Assembly (NCBI GenBank): GCA_028819235.1
Contig: JAPPMC010000114.1
Span: 1-53,794 of the forward strand
Source: Bryobacterales bacterium
GTDB lineage: Bacteria > Acidobacteriota > Terriglobia > Bryobacterales > UBA6623
Direction of reading: 5' to 3'
DNA length: 53,794 bases
The stretch's first letter is position 1; every line of letters begins with the position of its first letter. Both the position numbers and the translations under genes were made by a program. Of the stretch, positions 27,726 through 37,211 are shown one piece after another. The notes below the pieces were generated by a model. That model ran no database searches. It saw only the letters and a program-made list of their open reading frames with translations, and was not told where the DNA came from.

Positions 27726-29328
27726 TCACATCCCCCAAACGGTAATGGCAGGCTGGTCCGGCTCCGGATTCCTTCTGAAGATCCGTTCCTTCCACGTCTT
27801 TCCCGGGCGCATGTCGAAGATCACCAAGTGCCCCGACTCCGCACCACGGAGGTCCATGTACTCCTCAGTCTGCTGCGAGCCTTCGCGGATAACGCTCTCG
27901 AGGCCAGAGGACTCGCCAAGAACCTTGCACTCGATGACGTACTTTCTCGGATTGGACTGCAGCGTGCCGCCGGGCTGCGGCCACTCGATGAGCAGGTCGG
28001 TTCGTCTGCGTCCGACGGCGTATTCCCTAGTGATGCGGCCGCCGCTATTGACCACGCGGTGAAGGTAAGCGTGCAGCACCAGATGGGGACCCGCTTCGAG
28101 GTGTCCGTAACGCTGCACCCAAAACTCGGAATGCTGGCGAAAGTGGTCTTGGAAGGCCGCCATCAGTTTCGGGACATCGAGGCTGCCGTCGTTGTTGACG
28201 TACCAGCTCGGGAAGACAAGGCTCTCGAGTACAGCCCCTTGCGTGAGTGTAAGCTCGCGGGGGATTACCTCGGCATAAATCGGATTGGCCATCCGGACAG
28301 AACCGGATGCGGCCACCAGTCCGAGATCGCGAACGTACTCCAGATCGCGCGGGGAGAAAGCGGGCATCCACCGACCCCGCAATCATGGGTAGGATCACAC
28401 GCCGGACGCGCTGCTCGCTGAGCTGGTTGGCGAGCTGGTCAAGGTGCGTGACGCGATTGAGGATGAGGGTCTCCTTGGCTCGGTCGATTGCGTCAAGGCA
28501 TATGGGCTGGCTACGGACCCGGCCAGTCTTCTCCTTGAAGCAGGCTTGCAGGGCTAGGGCGTTGACCAGCCAAGGCTGGCCCCGAGTAAGGTGCCATATT
28601 CTCTTCCGCACCCCGGCCTCAAACTGTTGGCCGGTCTCGGCGGTGTGCTGGCCGAGCAATGACCATACCTCGGCTCGGGTGAAGTCTCCCAACCGCAATG
28701 ACTCGGCCTTGATGTTGAAGGCGCTGCCGCCGGAGATGTGGGTCCCTTCCGAGCTGGAGAATATGCGGTAGTCGCGCACGTCACGCACGCCGCAGAGGAT
28801 GATGCTCTGCGGGAAACGCTGGGGTCTGTCCGGATAGCCGCTGCGCAGCTGGCGGAGCACGGACAGGAGGGTGTCGCCTATGAGTGAGTCGATCTCGTCG
28901 ATGAAGAGCACCAGAGGCTTGGAATCGGCCGCTGACCACCGGGTCAGTACACGTTTCAGCGCGAGGTGCGGGCCGGCCTCGGACAACGCCACCGGCCAGA
29001 TCTGCTCAACTAGATTCTCCCCAGTCGTCCAGTCGGCTTCGTCCGCCAGCGAGGCCAGGATTGTTTGCATGCCAGCAGCGACATCTTGGCGGGCAGACTG
29101 ACCTGGCTCGACGTTCACGTACACGCAGCGGCATTCGCCCGCCGCGTTTAGCCGGTCGGCAAGGGCCTTCAGCGTCGATGTCTTGCCCGTCTGGCGGGGA
29201 GCGTGCAGGATGAAGTACTTCTTCCAGTGGATCAGCTGCAGGATCTCGTCATAGTCCACGCGTTCTAGGGGAGGGATGCAGTAGTGGTCGGTAGGGTCGA
29301 CTGGGCCTTCGGTGTTGAAGTACCGCAC
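27726..29328 (-). pseudogene. AAA ATPase (AAA_35-like) with PD-(D/E)XK-type C-terminus, frameshifted
   Basis: The first frame (GTG 29328, preceded by CAGGG) gives about 320 residues of an AAA ATPase: RYFNTEGPVDPTDHYCIPP, Walker A APRQTGKTS and Walker B LVLFIDEIDSL. Near 28370 the coding sense moves to the +1-shifted frame, which continues with SPRDLEYVRDLGLVAASG, MANPIYAEVIPREL and a C-terminal nuclease-like core (RRRTDLLIEW and KYVIECKVL, D...ExK). Joined, they give one protein of about 530 residues. The single shift may be a mutation, a sequencing error or, less likely, programmed. Such ATPases are often linked to mobile or defence islands, which fits the neighbours. Confidence 0.75.
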
Positions 29329-29448
29329 GCACCCTGAGTATGGCACTCGGGCTGGCTGATCGTCGGCCCTAGTCCATCGGTGGCGGCGGTTGATTCGAGA
29401 CGATCGGATGACGTCAAGCCCTGGTGCGAGCGCTGCGAAAGCGGCCAA

Positions 29449-29583
29449 GGAAGGCGGCTGTCAGCACACTGCCGGGTCGGCGTCCGACAGTCAGTCTGCG
29501 GGAATACGATCTGGGCTCTTGTTTGGAGCCTAGGAACGTGTTGGTCCTATGAAGAGGGAAACCCAAGAGAGCGGTAGGTGGCG
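29449..29583. other. Gap upstream of the AAA ATPase
   Basis: No gene or regulatory element can be supported here. It separates the leftward AAA ATPase from a decayed nuclease-domain fragment. Confidence 0.3.
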
Positions 29584-29727
29584 ACTCGGGACCTTTGCGT
29601 GCGCGCTCTCGTGAGGGTGAACATGTTCGAGTTCATGATGCGAGGCTGGGGAAGAGTTGACGCCGCGATGGCGAAGATGAAGCCTCCGGTTGCTCCTGCT
29701 AGCGGATCCTTATGTTGGATGTACTAA
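29584..29727 (+). pseudogene. Fragment of an AAA/PD-(D/E)XK ATPase (DUF1703-type C-terminus)
   Basis: Thirty-four codons reading RDLCVRALVRVNMFEFMM then RGWGRVDAAMAKMK align with the nuclease-like end of the ATPase at 32632-34200 (ADLCVRAFSRVYVFEFKM, AAAMAQLK). The frame then drifts into unrelated sequence and stops. The catalytic Lys of the ExK motif (EFK in the paralogue) is Met here. This is all that remains of a second ATPase copy, facing the intact MntA-HepT pair. Confidence 0.65.
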
Positions 29728-29885
29728 CTATGGGGCCCGCTGCGAACCTTATGTGGAGGACTTTGGAGAACATGGGGAGATGGCGGTGCTAAGTGGCGGA
29801 CTCTCTGTATCGCAGGATCAGCACCGCAGAGCCGTCAGGCCAACAGGTCCTACTTGAGACTCACATCACTCGACACCGAACCGAA

Positions 29886-30236
29886 TCAGCCCGAGGTCCG
29901 TGACCGTTCCGACCGCCTGCCGGTTTGGATGACTGAGTATCGGCGATCGATCAGTGCGCGGAATCTCGGCGATGTTGACGCCCAATCCACAAGATCGACG
30001 AGATACGGCAGGTTGGACTGGGTGAAGGCTTCTCGGAGTTCTGCCATGCGCAGGAAGTCGAGCGGCTCTGAGGTCATCAGCACAAGATCGAGATCCGAGG
30101 TCTCCCGGGCGACCCCAGACACTCGCGATCCGAACGCCCGCACGTCCAAGTCCGGTACGTGCTCCCACAGGATTCTCCGAACCGTTCGCAGATCGGGAGG
30201 CCTGATGTCAATCGGTGCCACGGTTTCTGCTCGCAA
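29886..30236 (-). CDS. mntA: MntA-type minimal nucleotidyltransferase antitoxin
   Basis: A 116-residue nucleotidyltransferase. The motif FGSRVSGVARETSDLDL gives G36, S37 and, after exactly ten residues, D48 and D50, matching GSX10DXD of MntA; a third acidic site lies in YLVDLVDW. In characterised pairs MntA inactivates HepT by AMPylating its Tyr. The start is probably TTG 30236 with GAGG about four bases upstream; GTG 30221 is an alternative. It overlaps the end of hepT by 29 bases, so the two are coupled. The order toxin then antitoxin is canonical for this family. Confidence 0.85.
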   Translation of the reverse strand: MRAETVAPIDIRPPDLRTVRRILWEHVPDLDVRAFGSRVSGVARETSDLDLVLMTSEPLDFLRMAELREAFTQSNLPYLVDLVDWASTSPRFRALIDRRYSVIQTGRRSERSRTSG

Positions 30237-30636
30237 GTTGCCTCAGCAGGAAATCCACATCGCGAAGGAAGTCGTCAACCACATCCACGGTTCTTTCTGC
30301 ATGGTCGGAGTTGTACGTGTGGGAGGTCTTGTTGCGTATCTCACGATATCGAAGGAACGCTCTGGCATCGCTGATTATTCCCGCATCAGCCGCGACTCGC
30401 ATCACGTCCGCGAAGTCGATCCTGCGCAATCCAGCGGGTTCGGAAACAATTTGCGACAGCTGACGCCGGATCATCTTCACTGCTAATTCATAGGTGTACT
30501 CAAGTGCTTGGATCGTGGCAGAGCGGAATTGTTCGCGGAGGTCCGAGTCTTGCCGGGCTAGATCCGAATGCAGATAGCGAAAGCTCTTCTGAAGTTGCGC
30601 TGTTGCGCGTTCGAGGGCGGAGTAGTCGAGCCTCAT
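30208..30636 (-). CDS. hepT: HepT-type HEPN toxin RNase
   Basis: A 142-residue all-helical HEPN protein (nucleotidyltransferase-substrate-binding family). The motif RNKTSHTY (R101, H106, Y108) matches RX4HXY exactly, so the RNase residues and the AMPylation Tyr are present. Starts at ATG 30636 (MRLDYSALERATAQLQKS). It precedes and overlaps mntA. A decayed second copy of its first 37 or so codons plus upstream region lies at 34294-34496. The pair looks intact and likely active among otherwise broken genes. Confidence 0.88.
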   Translation of the reverse strand: MRLDYSALERATAQLQKSFRYLHSDLARQDSDLREQFRSATIQALEYTYELAVKMIRRQLSQIVSEPAGLRRIDFADVMRVAADAGIISDARAFLRYREIRNKTSHTYNSDHAERTVDVVDDFLRDVDFLLRQLASRNRGTD

Positions 30637-30732
30637 TTGATGACCCACTCGCTCACGCGTACATCCCAATCGCCGAATGGCGACGTGGAGAACCGTTTCT
30701 TCTCTTCATCTTGGCACGTCATCCTGCCTCTC
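30526..30732. repeat. Direct repeat copy A: start of hepT plus upstream region
   Basis: About 205 bases match 34294-34496 in the same orientation. They cover the first codons of hepT and its presumed promoter side. Shared blocks include CTCTTCTGAAGTTGCGC, GTTGCGCGTTCGAGGG and CTTGGCACGTCATCCTGCC. In copy A the hepT ATG is intact. Confidence 0.8.
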
Positions 30733-31334
30733 GATCGCTGGCGGGGTAGGTGTTTGGAGCCTTCGCGGTAGCGGCCATGTTTCGGGCATACGGTGACGAA
30801 GGAGAAACCGTAGGGGTCCTGATTCATGGGCCTGTGCTACGCCATTCTGACCGCCCTGTGTTTCTGGGCCGTTGCGAGGACACTTATCCCGAGATGGTAT
30901 CGCCGAATGTGAGGCTGCAGGAAGCGACACCCCGAGGAGTTGTGGCTGGGTTCGGCCTCAGCGCTTCGCGGGACTGGCGCGAGGTCCTTCCCGGCGGCCC
31001 GGCCCTCGAGCCAGCTCGACGGGGAGGTTGTGCCGAGCGCGAGCTGCGTCGGGTCCAGCCGATTGCAAGACAGGCCGCGCGGCTTGTCGGCCGAGACGAT
31101 CGTTTCGCGTCTGGCCAGCCCAACTCGTACCTGTCCAATCGCGAGGGGTGTCGGTCGATGCCGGGCACGACCGCAGAACGGCGCGACACCCCTAACGGGC
31201 TCGACCCTCTGCGTTCCGAGGCACGATCCTGGCAGGGTGGAAGGCGAATCGAGGGCGGAAAGCGGCCAATTTCCGCGGTACATCCCTAGCGATCGCTCTC
31301 TGCAGTTTTCCGCCCCCACGCGGCGGAAAGGGCT
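30733..31334. other. Stretch without a supported gene
   Basis: Open frames exist on both strands but have shadow-like composition, no ribosome binding sites and no motifs. It separates hepT from the decayed two-component gene and is probably eroded coding DNA. Confidence 0.3.
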
Positions 31335-32473
31335 CAGGAGTCACCCGGTCCGGGCATGGGGTAGCCCCCCCTCGCTCGTTGAGGATGTAGGCCGGTCGGG
31401 CCGGATTGTCGCTGAGCTTGCGGCGAAGACGCTTCACGAGGGCGTGGACCAGCTTCGGATCGGATTGTTGCTCGTCCGGCCCGCGTCACGCCTGGCGCAG
31501 CAGGGAGTCCCACGTCGGCACCCAACCCCGTCGGAGCGAGAGCACCCGCAGCACCTCGTATTCGGTGGCCGTCAGTTCCACTGGCCGATCGGCTATGCTC
31601 ACCCGGCGCCGCTCGTACAACGATGGCCAGTTCCCCCAGCCGGAAGGGCTCGGGACCGCACCCGCGCCGTCAGCTCGGTCGGCGAGAAGGGCTTGACGAT
31701 GTAGTCAGCGGCGCCCGCGTCGAGCGCCTTGGCGATCGTCTCCTCGCGGCCGCAGGCGGAGATGAAGAGGCCCGGCACGTCGGTCAGTCCGGGCACGCCC
31801 TCCAGCAGCCGTATACCGTCAGTAGCGGGCAGCAGCAGCTCGCGGATCACCCGTCGCGACGGGCGCTTAGCCGGCCGGGCCGAGCGCCTCGCACACGTAC
31901 CGCAGCGTCTGCGGGTGGTCGTCGACGACCGCCACGCGGGTCGGCTCCTGTAGCCGGGACGGTCGGGCGCGGCGGGGCGCCGCGACGGCCTCCTCCGTCG
32001 GCAGCGTGAATGTGAAGCGCGTGTCCCGGCCGGCCCCGGCGCTCTCGGCCCAGATCGGGTCCGTCCGCAACACGAACAGCCGAACGGTGCGACACCTGCG
32101 TGTCGAGGTGGACGTGTCCAACGGCGTCTACCTTGGCTCGAAGCCGCGGGTCAATCTCGCGGCAGGCGAGACCCGCGAAGGAGGCGGCACGTAGCGCGCT
32201 GACGCGATCTCCGGCGGTCGCGCCTGCTCGGGATGGAGAGTGAGCGGCCCCCCCGGGACTGGCGAGAGCTGGCCCAGCATCGCCGAGATCGAACCGGCCA
32301 CTCCGTGACGCACGACCTCGCCCCGTGGATTCTGGGCCTCGAGACGCGAGAACGAGGCCAGCTTGGGCCCGGCTTTGCTCGACACCGGAGCGTATCGCCT
32401 CGCTACCGCAACGCGAGTTGGCCGCTACGGCCATCAGCTGACCGAAGTCCTTCACGTAGCGTTGGATTCCCAT
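31335..32473 (-). pseudogene. Decayed two-component hybrid: histidine kinase, receiver and OmpR-type DNA-binding domain
   Basis: Minus-strand frames give, in order, the end of a kinase ATPase domain (GRDTRFTFTLPTEEA), the start of a receiver (TRVAVVDDHPQTLRYVCEAL), its end with the conserved Lys (LPATDGIRLL, TIAKALDAGAADYIVKPFSP and TELTARVRS), then a winged-helix domain (RPVELTATEYEVLRVLSL, LVHALVKRLRRKLSDNPAR and PAYILNERGG). At least four frameshifts separate these pieces, so no product is possible. The kinase part upstream of about 32100 is poorly preserved. Confidence 0.7.
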
Positions 32474-32631
32474 AAACGGGCTCGCGCCCCGGAGGGAGGC
32501 AACGTGTGTTTGGCAGTGTGGGAAGCCCTAGCGCCTGTCGCCGCGGCGGCGCCGAACGGTCCCGGACGCTGTGTCCAGCCGCATAGGGCAGCTCGAGGCT
32601 GGGTAGAATTAGAGCCCGGCAGGTACAGACA

Positions 32632-34200
32632 GTGCTCGCGGACCAAGCTAAGCGGCGCCTGCCGATCGGTGTGCAATCGTTCCGGAAACTGCGCGAGGAC
32701 CATTGCCACTACGTGGACAAGACCGGCTTCGTTCTGCAGCTCGTCAGAGAGGGGACCCACTACTTTCTTTCCCGGCCCCGTCGTTTCGGCAAGAGCCTGC
32801 TGGTGAACACGCTGAAGGAACTGTTCGAAGGGAACCGGGAACTATTCGAGGGGCTGCAGGCCGAGCGCGGCTGGGACTGGTCGGTCCGCTACCCGGTCGT
32901 GCGGCTCGCGTTCGGTCGAGGCAATTAAGCCGAGAGTGGCCGTCTTCAGCGCAGCTTGACCGCCCAGCTCGAATCGGCCGAACAGCATCTCAATGGGAAC
33001 GTGAGGCAAGCGGACCCCGTGGAGCGGTTCGCCTTGCTGCTCGAGCAGCTGCACAGCCTTTACCGACAGCGGGTGGTAGTTCTCGTGGACGAATACGACA
33101 AGCCCATTCTGGACGCGATGGACGAGCCGACAATCGCGCGGGCCAACCGCGACTATCTGCACGGCCTCTACTCCGTGATCAAGGATTGCGACGATCACGT
33201 GCGCTTCTGCTTCCTGACCGGCGTGAGCAAGTTCTCAAAGGTGAGCCTGTTCTCAGGACTGAACAATCTCCGGGACATCACCCTCAGCCGAACGTACTCG
33301 TCGATCTGCGGATACGCGGAGAGCGACTTGGACACCGTCTTCGCCGCGGAACTCGAAGGTCTTGACAGAGAGCGGATCCGCGACTGGTACAACGGCTACA
33401 GCTGGGGCGGCGCGCAGAAGGTCTACAACCCTTTCGATGTGCTGTTGCTGCTGGCGGACCGCGAGTTCAAGCCTTGGTGGTACGGGACCGGCACGCCGAC
33501 ATTCCTGATTGAGCGCTTGGCTGAGGAGGCAGTGCCATGGCAACTGCTGGATGGTCTGAGCGCATCGGAACAGCTGCTGTCGACGTTCGACGTGGGCAGG
33601 GTCGCACCGGAGGCGCTGCTCTTTCAGACGGGATGCCTCACGGTCTTGGAGAGAGAAGACTTGGAGGACGGCACCAGCTACCGCTTGGGGTACCCGAACC
33701 GCGAGGTGAGGCAGAGCCTGAATCGGTCGCTTCTGGATGACCTGTTGGGAGCCGGGTGGAAGACGGACAGGGACAGGAAGCACCTGATTCAAGCGATGAA
33801 GGCCGCTGACATGTGCGGTGTTGAGGAACTGCTGCGGGCGCTGCTGGCGGGGATACCGCACCAGTGGCACGGGCGCAACCCGATGGCAGAGCACGAGGGC
33901 TTCTACGCCAGCGTGCTGTACGCTCACTTCTCTGCCACGGGCGCGGAGGTGCGGGCCGAGGAGAGCGGCAGCGCCGGACGTGCTGACCTTTGCGTACGCG
34001 CGTTCAGTCGGGTGTACGTGTTCGAGTTCAAGATGCATGGGCGGGGCGGAACGGCGGCCGCTATGGCACAACTGAAGGATCGAGGCTACGCTGATCGCTA
34101 CCGAGGTCGAGGAGAGCCGATCCACTTGGTGGGGGTGGAGTTCAGCGCCGAAACTCGCAACGTGACGAGTTTCGAGACGGAGACCATCTGGCCGACCTAG
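32632..34200 (+). pseudogene. AAA-ATPase_like / PD-(D/E)XK (DUF1703) protein interrupted by one in-frame stop
   Basis: A gene of 522 codons starting at GTG 32632. Residues 1-98 hold the N-terminus (RRLPIGVQSFRKLRE, HYVDKTGFV) and Walker A PRRFGKSLL. A TAA at 32926-32928 follows FGRGN. The same frame then continues without a shift through AESGRLQRSLTAQLE, Walker B VVVLVDEYDKPILD, and the C-terminal nuclease-like domain (GRADLCVRAFSRVYVFEFKM). A TTG at 32956 could restart translation but would lack Walker A. Everything else is well conserved, so the stop is probably recent, or readthrough occurs. A tiny fragment of a second copy lies at 29584. Confidence 0.85.
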
Positions 34201-34293
34201 CCCAGTCGAGTCCCAATGAGTGCGTAGGCTGGACACTATTTCCCAGACCGACCCGACACTGAGAGCGTTCGCCGGACGCTCGGCGGCGCTGAA

Positions 34294-34405
34294 GAAACTG
34301 TTCGCAGAGGTCCGGGTTCTGCCGATCTGGTTCCGAGCGCAGATCGCCAATGCTCTTCTGAAGTTGCGCCGTTGCGCGTTCGAGGGTGGAGTAGTCGAAT
34401 CTCGT
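34294..34405 (-). pseudogene. Decayed second hepT (N-terminal fragment, start codon lost)
   Basis: About 37 codons read RFDYSTLERATAQLQKSIGD then LRSEPDRQNPDLCEQF, matching the first residues of HepT at 30636. The position of its ATG is ACG here. The remaining HEPN helices with the RX4HXY motif and any mntA are gone; the stop of the ATPase gene lies only about 95 bases away. Confidence 0.75.
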
Positions 34406-34496
34406 CTGTCGCTCCAGTCGCTCACGCGCACTGCGCGGTCGCTGACTCGGGGATTACGGTTCCTTCTCTTCACCTTGGCACGTCATCCTGCCTCTC
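34294..34496. repeat. Direct repeat copy B: hepT start region relic
   Basis: Counterpart of 30526-30732, with small indels and many substitutions. The end CTTGGCACGTCATCCTGCC is identical in both copies, although it lies outside the coding part, which shows that the duplication included flanking DNA. Confidence 0.8.
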
Positions 34497-35359
34497 TCGG
34501 GCTGGGGGCGCCCATGATCCACCAGCACAAGGCGCTGCGAGAATGTCACGATCGAGCAGAGCTTGGTCGATTCGGGAGGGCACTCGGTGCGACACCGTAG
34601 GCCGTCGTTGGGAATGGTCTTGGCCTCCGTGCCGCTTGCGCATGGTCAGCCTTCCGCCAGGCATCCAAGAGTCACTAGCGGTCGCATCAAGAGAGAGGAA
34701 GGCTCCTGAGGATGCGCCGTTTGTGGCGGTGCCTGGAGCCATCTGTGGTCTCTGGGATCATTCCAAGTCTGAAGGTGCCTGCCAATCAGAGCCTCCGGAT
34801 CTTCGCGGCGTTCCGGTCGCACAGTTCCTCTCGTTGCCGATCACTGGAGTCAGACCTTCGTGCGGTGAGGACAGCTAGGGTGCAGGCCAGGGCCATCGGA
34901 GGCGGACCCGCAATCAGTGTCCGCCGCGGCCCATCCAAGGCGAGAGGGGTGCGTGGGCAGAGTAGGATGCGCCGAACTGGAGGTCGCCCGCTTGGAACCG
35001 CTCCAGCACCGACAGCACGCTGGCCCCGGGGGACGGCTCCAGACTTGCGTCGCTGGCGAACAGCGACTCGCGAATCATCTGCTGTGCCACCTCCGGCTTG
35101 GTGGCCCGGTCGGGCGGGGGGATCGGCGTGCGTCTGCCCAGCGTGCTCATTAGCAGATGAACGACGGGTCGGGGGGCGCTATCGCGCTTCCCCCTGCGAA
35201 GCCCGCCGGTTTGCATTGAGTCGTGCGCGTACGGATCGCGTCTTCGAGATTGGGTCCGGCATCAGCCGGGCCGGGAATCTTGCCCTGGATTAGCGATCGT
35301 GCTTCACTGGGTAGAGCATCGCCCCAGAACGGCATTCTGGGTTCCGCTGGCACGCAAGG
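34497..35359. other. Long stretch without a supported gene
   Basis: Only short, shadow-like frames are present. One minus-strand piece around 34914-35150 (PEVAQQMIRESLFASD, GASVLSVLERFQAGDLQF) has protein-like composition and may be a relic of an unknown gene, but has no start or domain I can name. No terminator or RNA gene seen. Confidence 0.3.
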
Positions 35360-36853
35360 ATGGATAGCTCCCGGAAATCGCACGGCATCAAGGCGCTGAT
35401 TGTTATCTCGGCGCTGCTCGTTCCGGCGCTCGCTGCCTCCCAGCCGAACATCGTGCTGATCATGGCTGACGATCTGGGCTACGGGCATCTCGGATCCTAT
35501 GGGCAAACGAAAATCAGCACGCCCAACATCGACAAGCTGGCGGCTGAGGGCATGCGTTTCACGCACGCCTACGCTGGCTCGACTGTCTGCGCGCCGTCCC
35601 GCAGCGTTCTGCTCACAGGGCTGCACGGCGGCCACACTTCCGTGCGGGGCAATCTGGGCGACGCCCACATCTCCGACGGCGACGTGACGCTCGCAGAAGT
35701 GCTCAAGCAGGCGGGCTACAGCACCGGTGCCTACGGAAAGTGGGGTCTGGGACTGGAGGACAGCCCCGGGCATCCGCTCCGTCAGGGCTTCGATGACTTC
35801 TTGGGATACCTGCACCAGGTCCACGCGCACTTCTACTACCCGTTCTGGCTGACCTTCAACCACGGCCGCATGAACCTCACCCGCAATCGAAACGGGGGCC
35901 GCGGACAATACGCGCACGATTTGATCGTCGAGCGCGCCCTAGAGTTCATCAGGACCAACCGGGAGGGGCCCTTCTTCTGCTACCTTCCCGTGATCATCCC
36001 GCACGTTGAACTCGCCGTCCCTGCGGACTCGTTGGCGGAATACCTAGGCAAGTTCCCGGAGATTGGCGGGGGCCAAGAGCCGCGCATCGGCTACATCGTC
36101 TCGCCGAACCCTCGCGCCACGTATGCGGCGATGGTCTCGCGATTGGACCGGGACGTAGGCAGGATCATGGCGTTGCTTGAAGATCTGGGGATCGAGCGGG
36201 AGACGGTCGTGATCTTCAATTCCGATAACGGGGCCCAATCGCGATTCGACGTCAGCGAGGAGTTCTTCAACGCGTCGGGAGGCCTGCGCGGCTACAAGGG
36301 CTCGATGTACGAGGGAGGCATTCGCGTTCCCCAGATCGTCACCTGGCCCGGAACGGTCAAGCCGGGCACGGTGACGGACCATGTCACCTACTTTCCGGAC
36401 ATGATGCCAACGTTCGCCGAACTCGCGGGCGTGCAACCCCCGCGCACCGACGGGATATCCATCGTCCCGACGATCACCGGAAAGGGGTCTCAGGCCGAGC
36501 ACGAGTGGCTCTACTGGGAGCTCGTCGGCGACGGCAACAAGCTGGTAAGGCAAGCCGCCCGGCACGGGCGCTGGAAGTTCGTCCGCGCTTCCCCGGACGC
36601 CGCTGTCGAAGTCTACGACCTGGACACCGATGAGCGCGAGAGCGCAAACACCGCATCGCGGCACTCCGAGCTCGTGGAGCGCTTTGAGCGCTGGGTGGCC
36701 AGCAACCGGACGCAGCCACCGGAGCAGCCGGCCCGATCGAGGGTGACCTACGAGGATTACGTCCAACTCTCGCCAATCGATCCATCGGCGCTCGGTGCTC
36801 GCCGCCGCCCGCCCAGCCAGAGTGGCGGCTTCCCGAGCAGGCCTTCGCCCTGA
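35360..36853 (+). CDS. Secreted S1-family sulfatase
   Basis: A 497-residue exported sulfatase. A signal peptide (IKALIVISALLVPALAAS) is followed by QPNIVLIMADDLGY with the metal-binding D37/D38. The formylglycine site is C77 in CAPSRS, matching CXPSR, and GKWGLG and NSDNGA are further active-site segments. The C-terminus beyond about residue 455 is Pro/Arg/Ser-rich and disordered. The ATG at 35360 has AAGG immediately before it, with poor spacing, but fits the signal peptide. It is the intact relative of the broken copy at 27170-27602 and only distantly like the sulfatase at 6019. It stands alone between two gene-poor stretches. Confidence 0.92.
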   Translation: MDSSRKSHGIKALIVISALLVPALAASQPNIVLIMADDLGYGHLGSYGQTKISTPNIDKLAAEGMRFTHAYAGSTVCAPSRSVLLTGLHGGHTSVRGNLGDAHISDGDVTLAEVLKQAGYSTGAYGKWGLGLEDSPGHPLRQGFDDFLGYLHQVHAHFYYPFWLTFNHGRMNLTRNRNGGRGQYAHDLIVERALEFIRTNREGPFFCYLPVIIPHVELAVPADSLAEYLGKFPEIGGGQEPRIGYIVSPNPRATYAAMVSRLDRDVGRIMALLEDLGIERETVVIFNSDNGAQSRFDVSEEFFNASGGLRGYKGSMYEGGIRVPQIVTWPGTVKPGTVTDHVTYFPDMMPTFAELAGVQPPRTDGISIVPTITGKGSQAEHEWLYWELVGDGNKLVRQAARHGRWKFVRASPDAAVEVYDLDTDERESANTASRHSELVERFERWVASNRTQPPEQPARSRVTYEDYVQLSPIDPSALGARRRPPSQSGGFPSRPSP

Positions 36854-36980
36854 AGGTTGCGGCGAGCAGTGAGATGACGCCGGACTGTTCTCCGCCAATG
36901 CCGGGTCCCTCAGCAGGCAGCTTCAAATGGGGATTACTCCCTTGGATACCCCGGAGATAGTCTTGACATAGAATCGCGGA

Positions 36981-37211
36981 TCACGAGGGATGGTGCCCAA
37001 GCGCACGCCGTTGGCGTAGGTGTGGAGAGTCCTCGATGTAGTCGATCCGGACCGGTTCCATGAGCTTTCGGCAGGCTTCGTCCAGCGACTCATGCAGGAC
37101 CTCGATTGACTCTGCCAATTCGGCTCTCGATGGGTGATTGGCGGGGCGCACGAGGGTGCCTCCGTGCCGCTGGATGTTTGCCACCGGGCTGGATGGCTTG
37201 GCTTCCGTCAC
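36981..37211 (-). CDS. Possible small protein of unknown function
   Basis: A 76-codon frame starting at GTG 37211, with AGAGGA well spaced upstream. The middle is an amphipathic helix (RAELAESIEVLHESLDEACR). No homology is recognised. It is listed because of the good ribosome binding site and balanced composition. The rest of 36854-37748 shows nothing I can support. Confidence 0.35.
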   Translation of the reverse strand: MTEAKPSSPVANIQRHGGTLVRPANHPSRAELAESIEVLHESLDEACRKLMEPVRIDYIEDSPHLRQRRALGHHPS

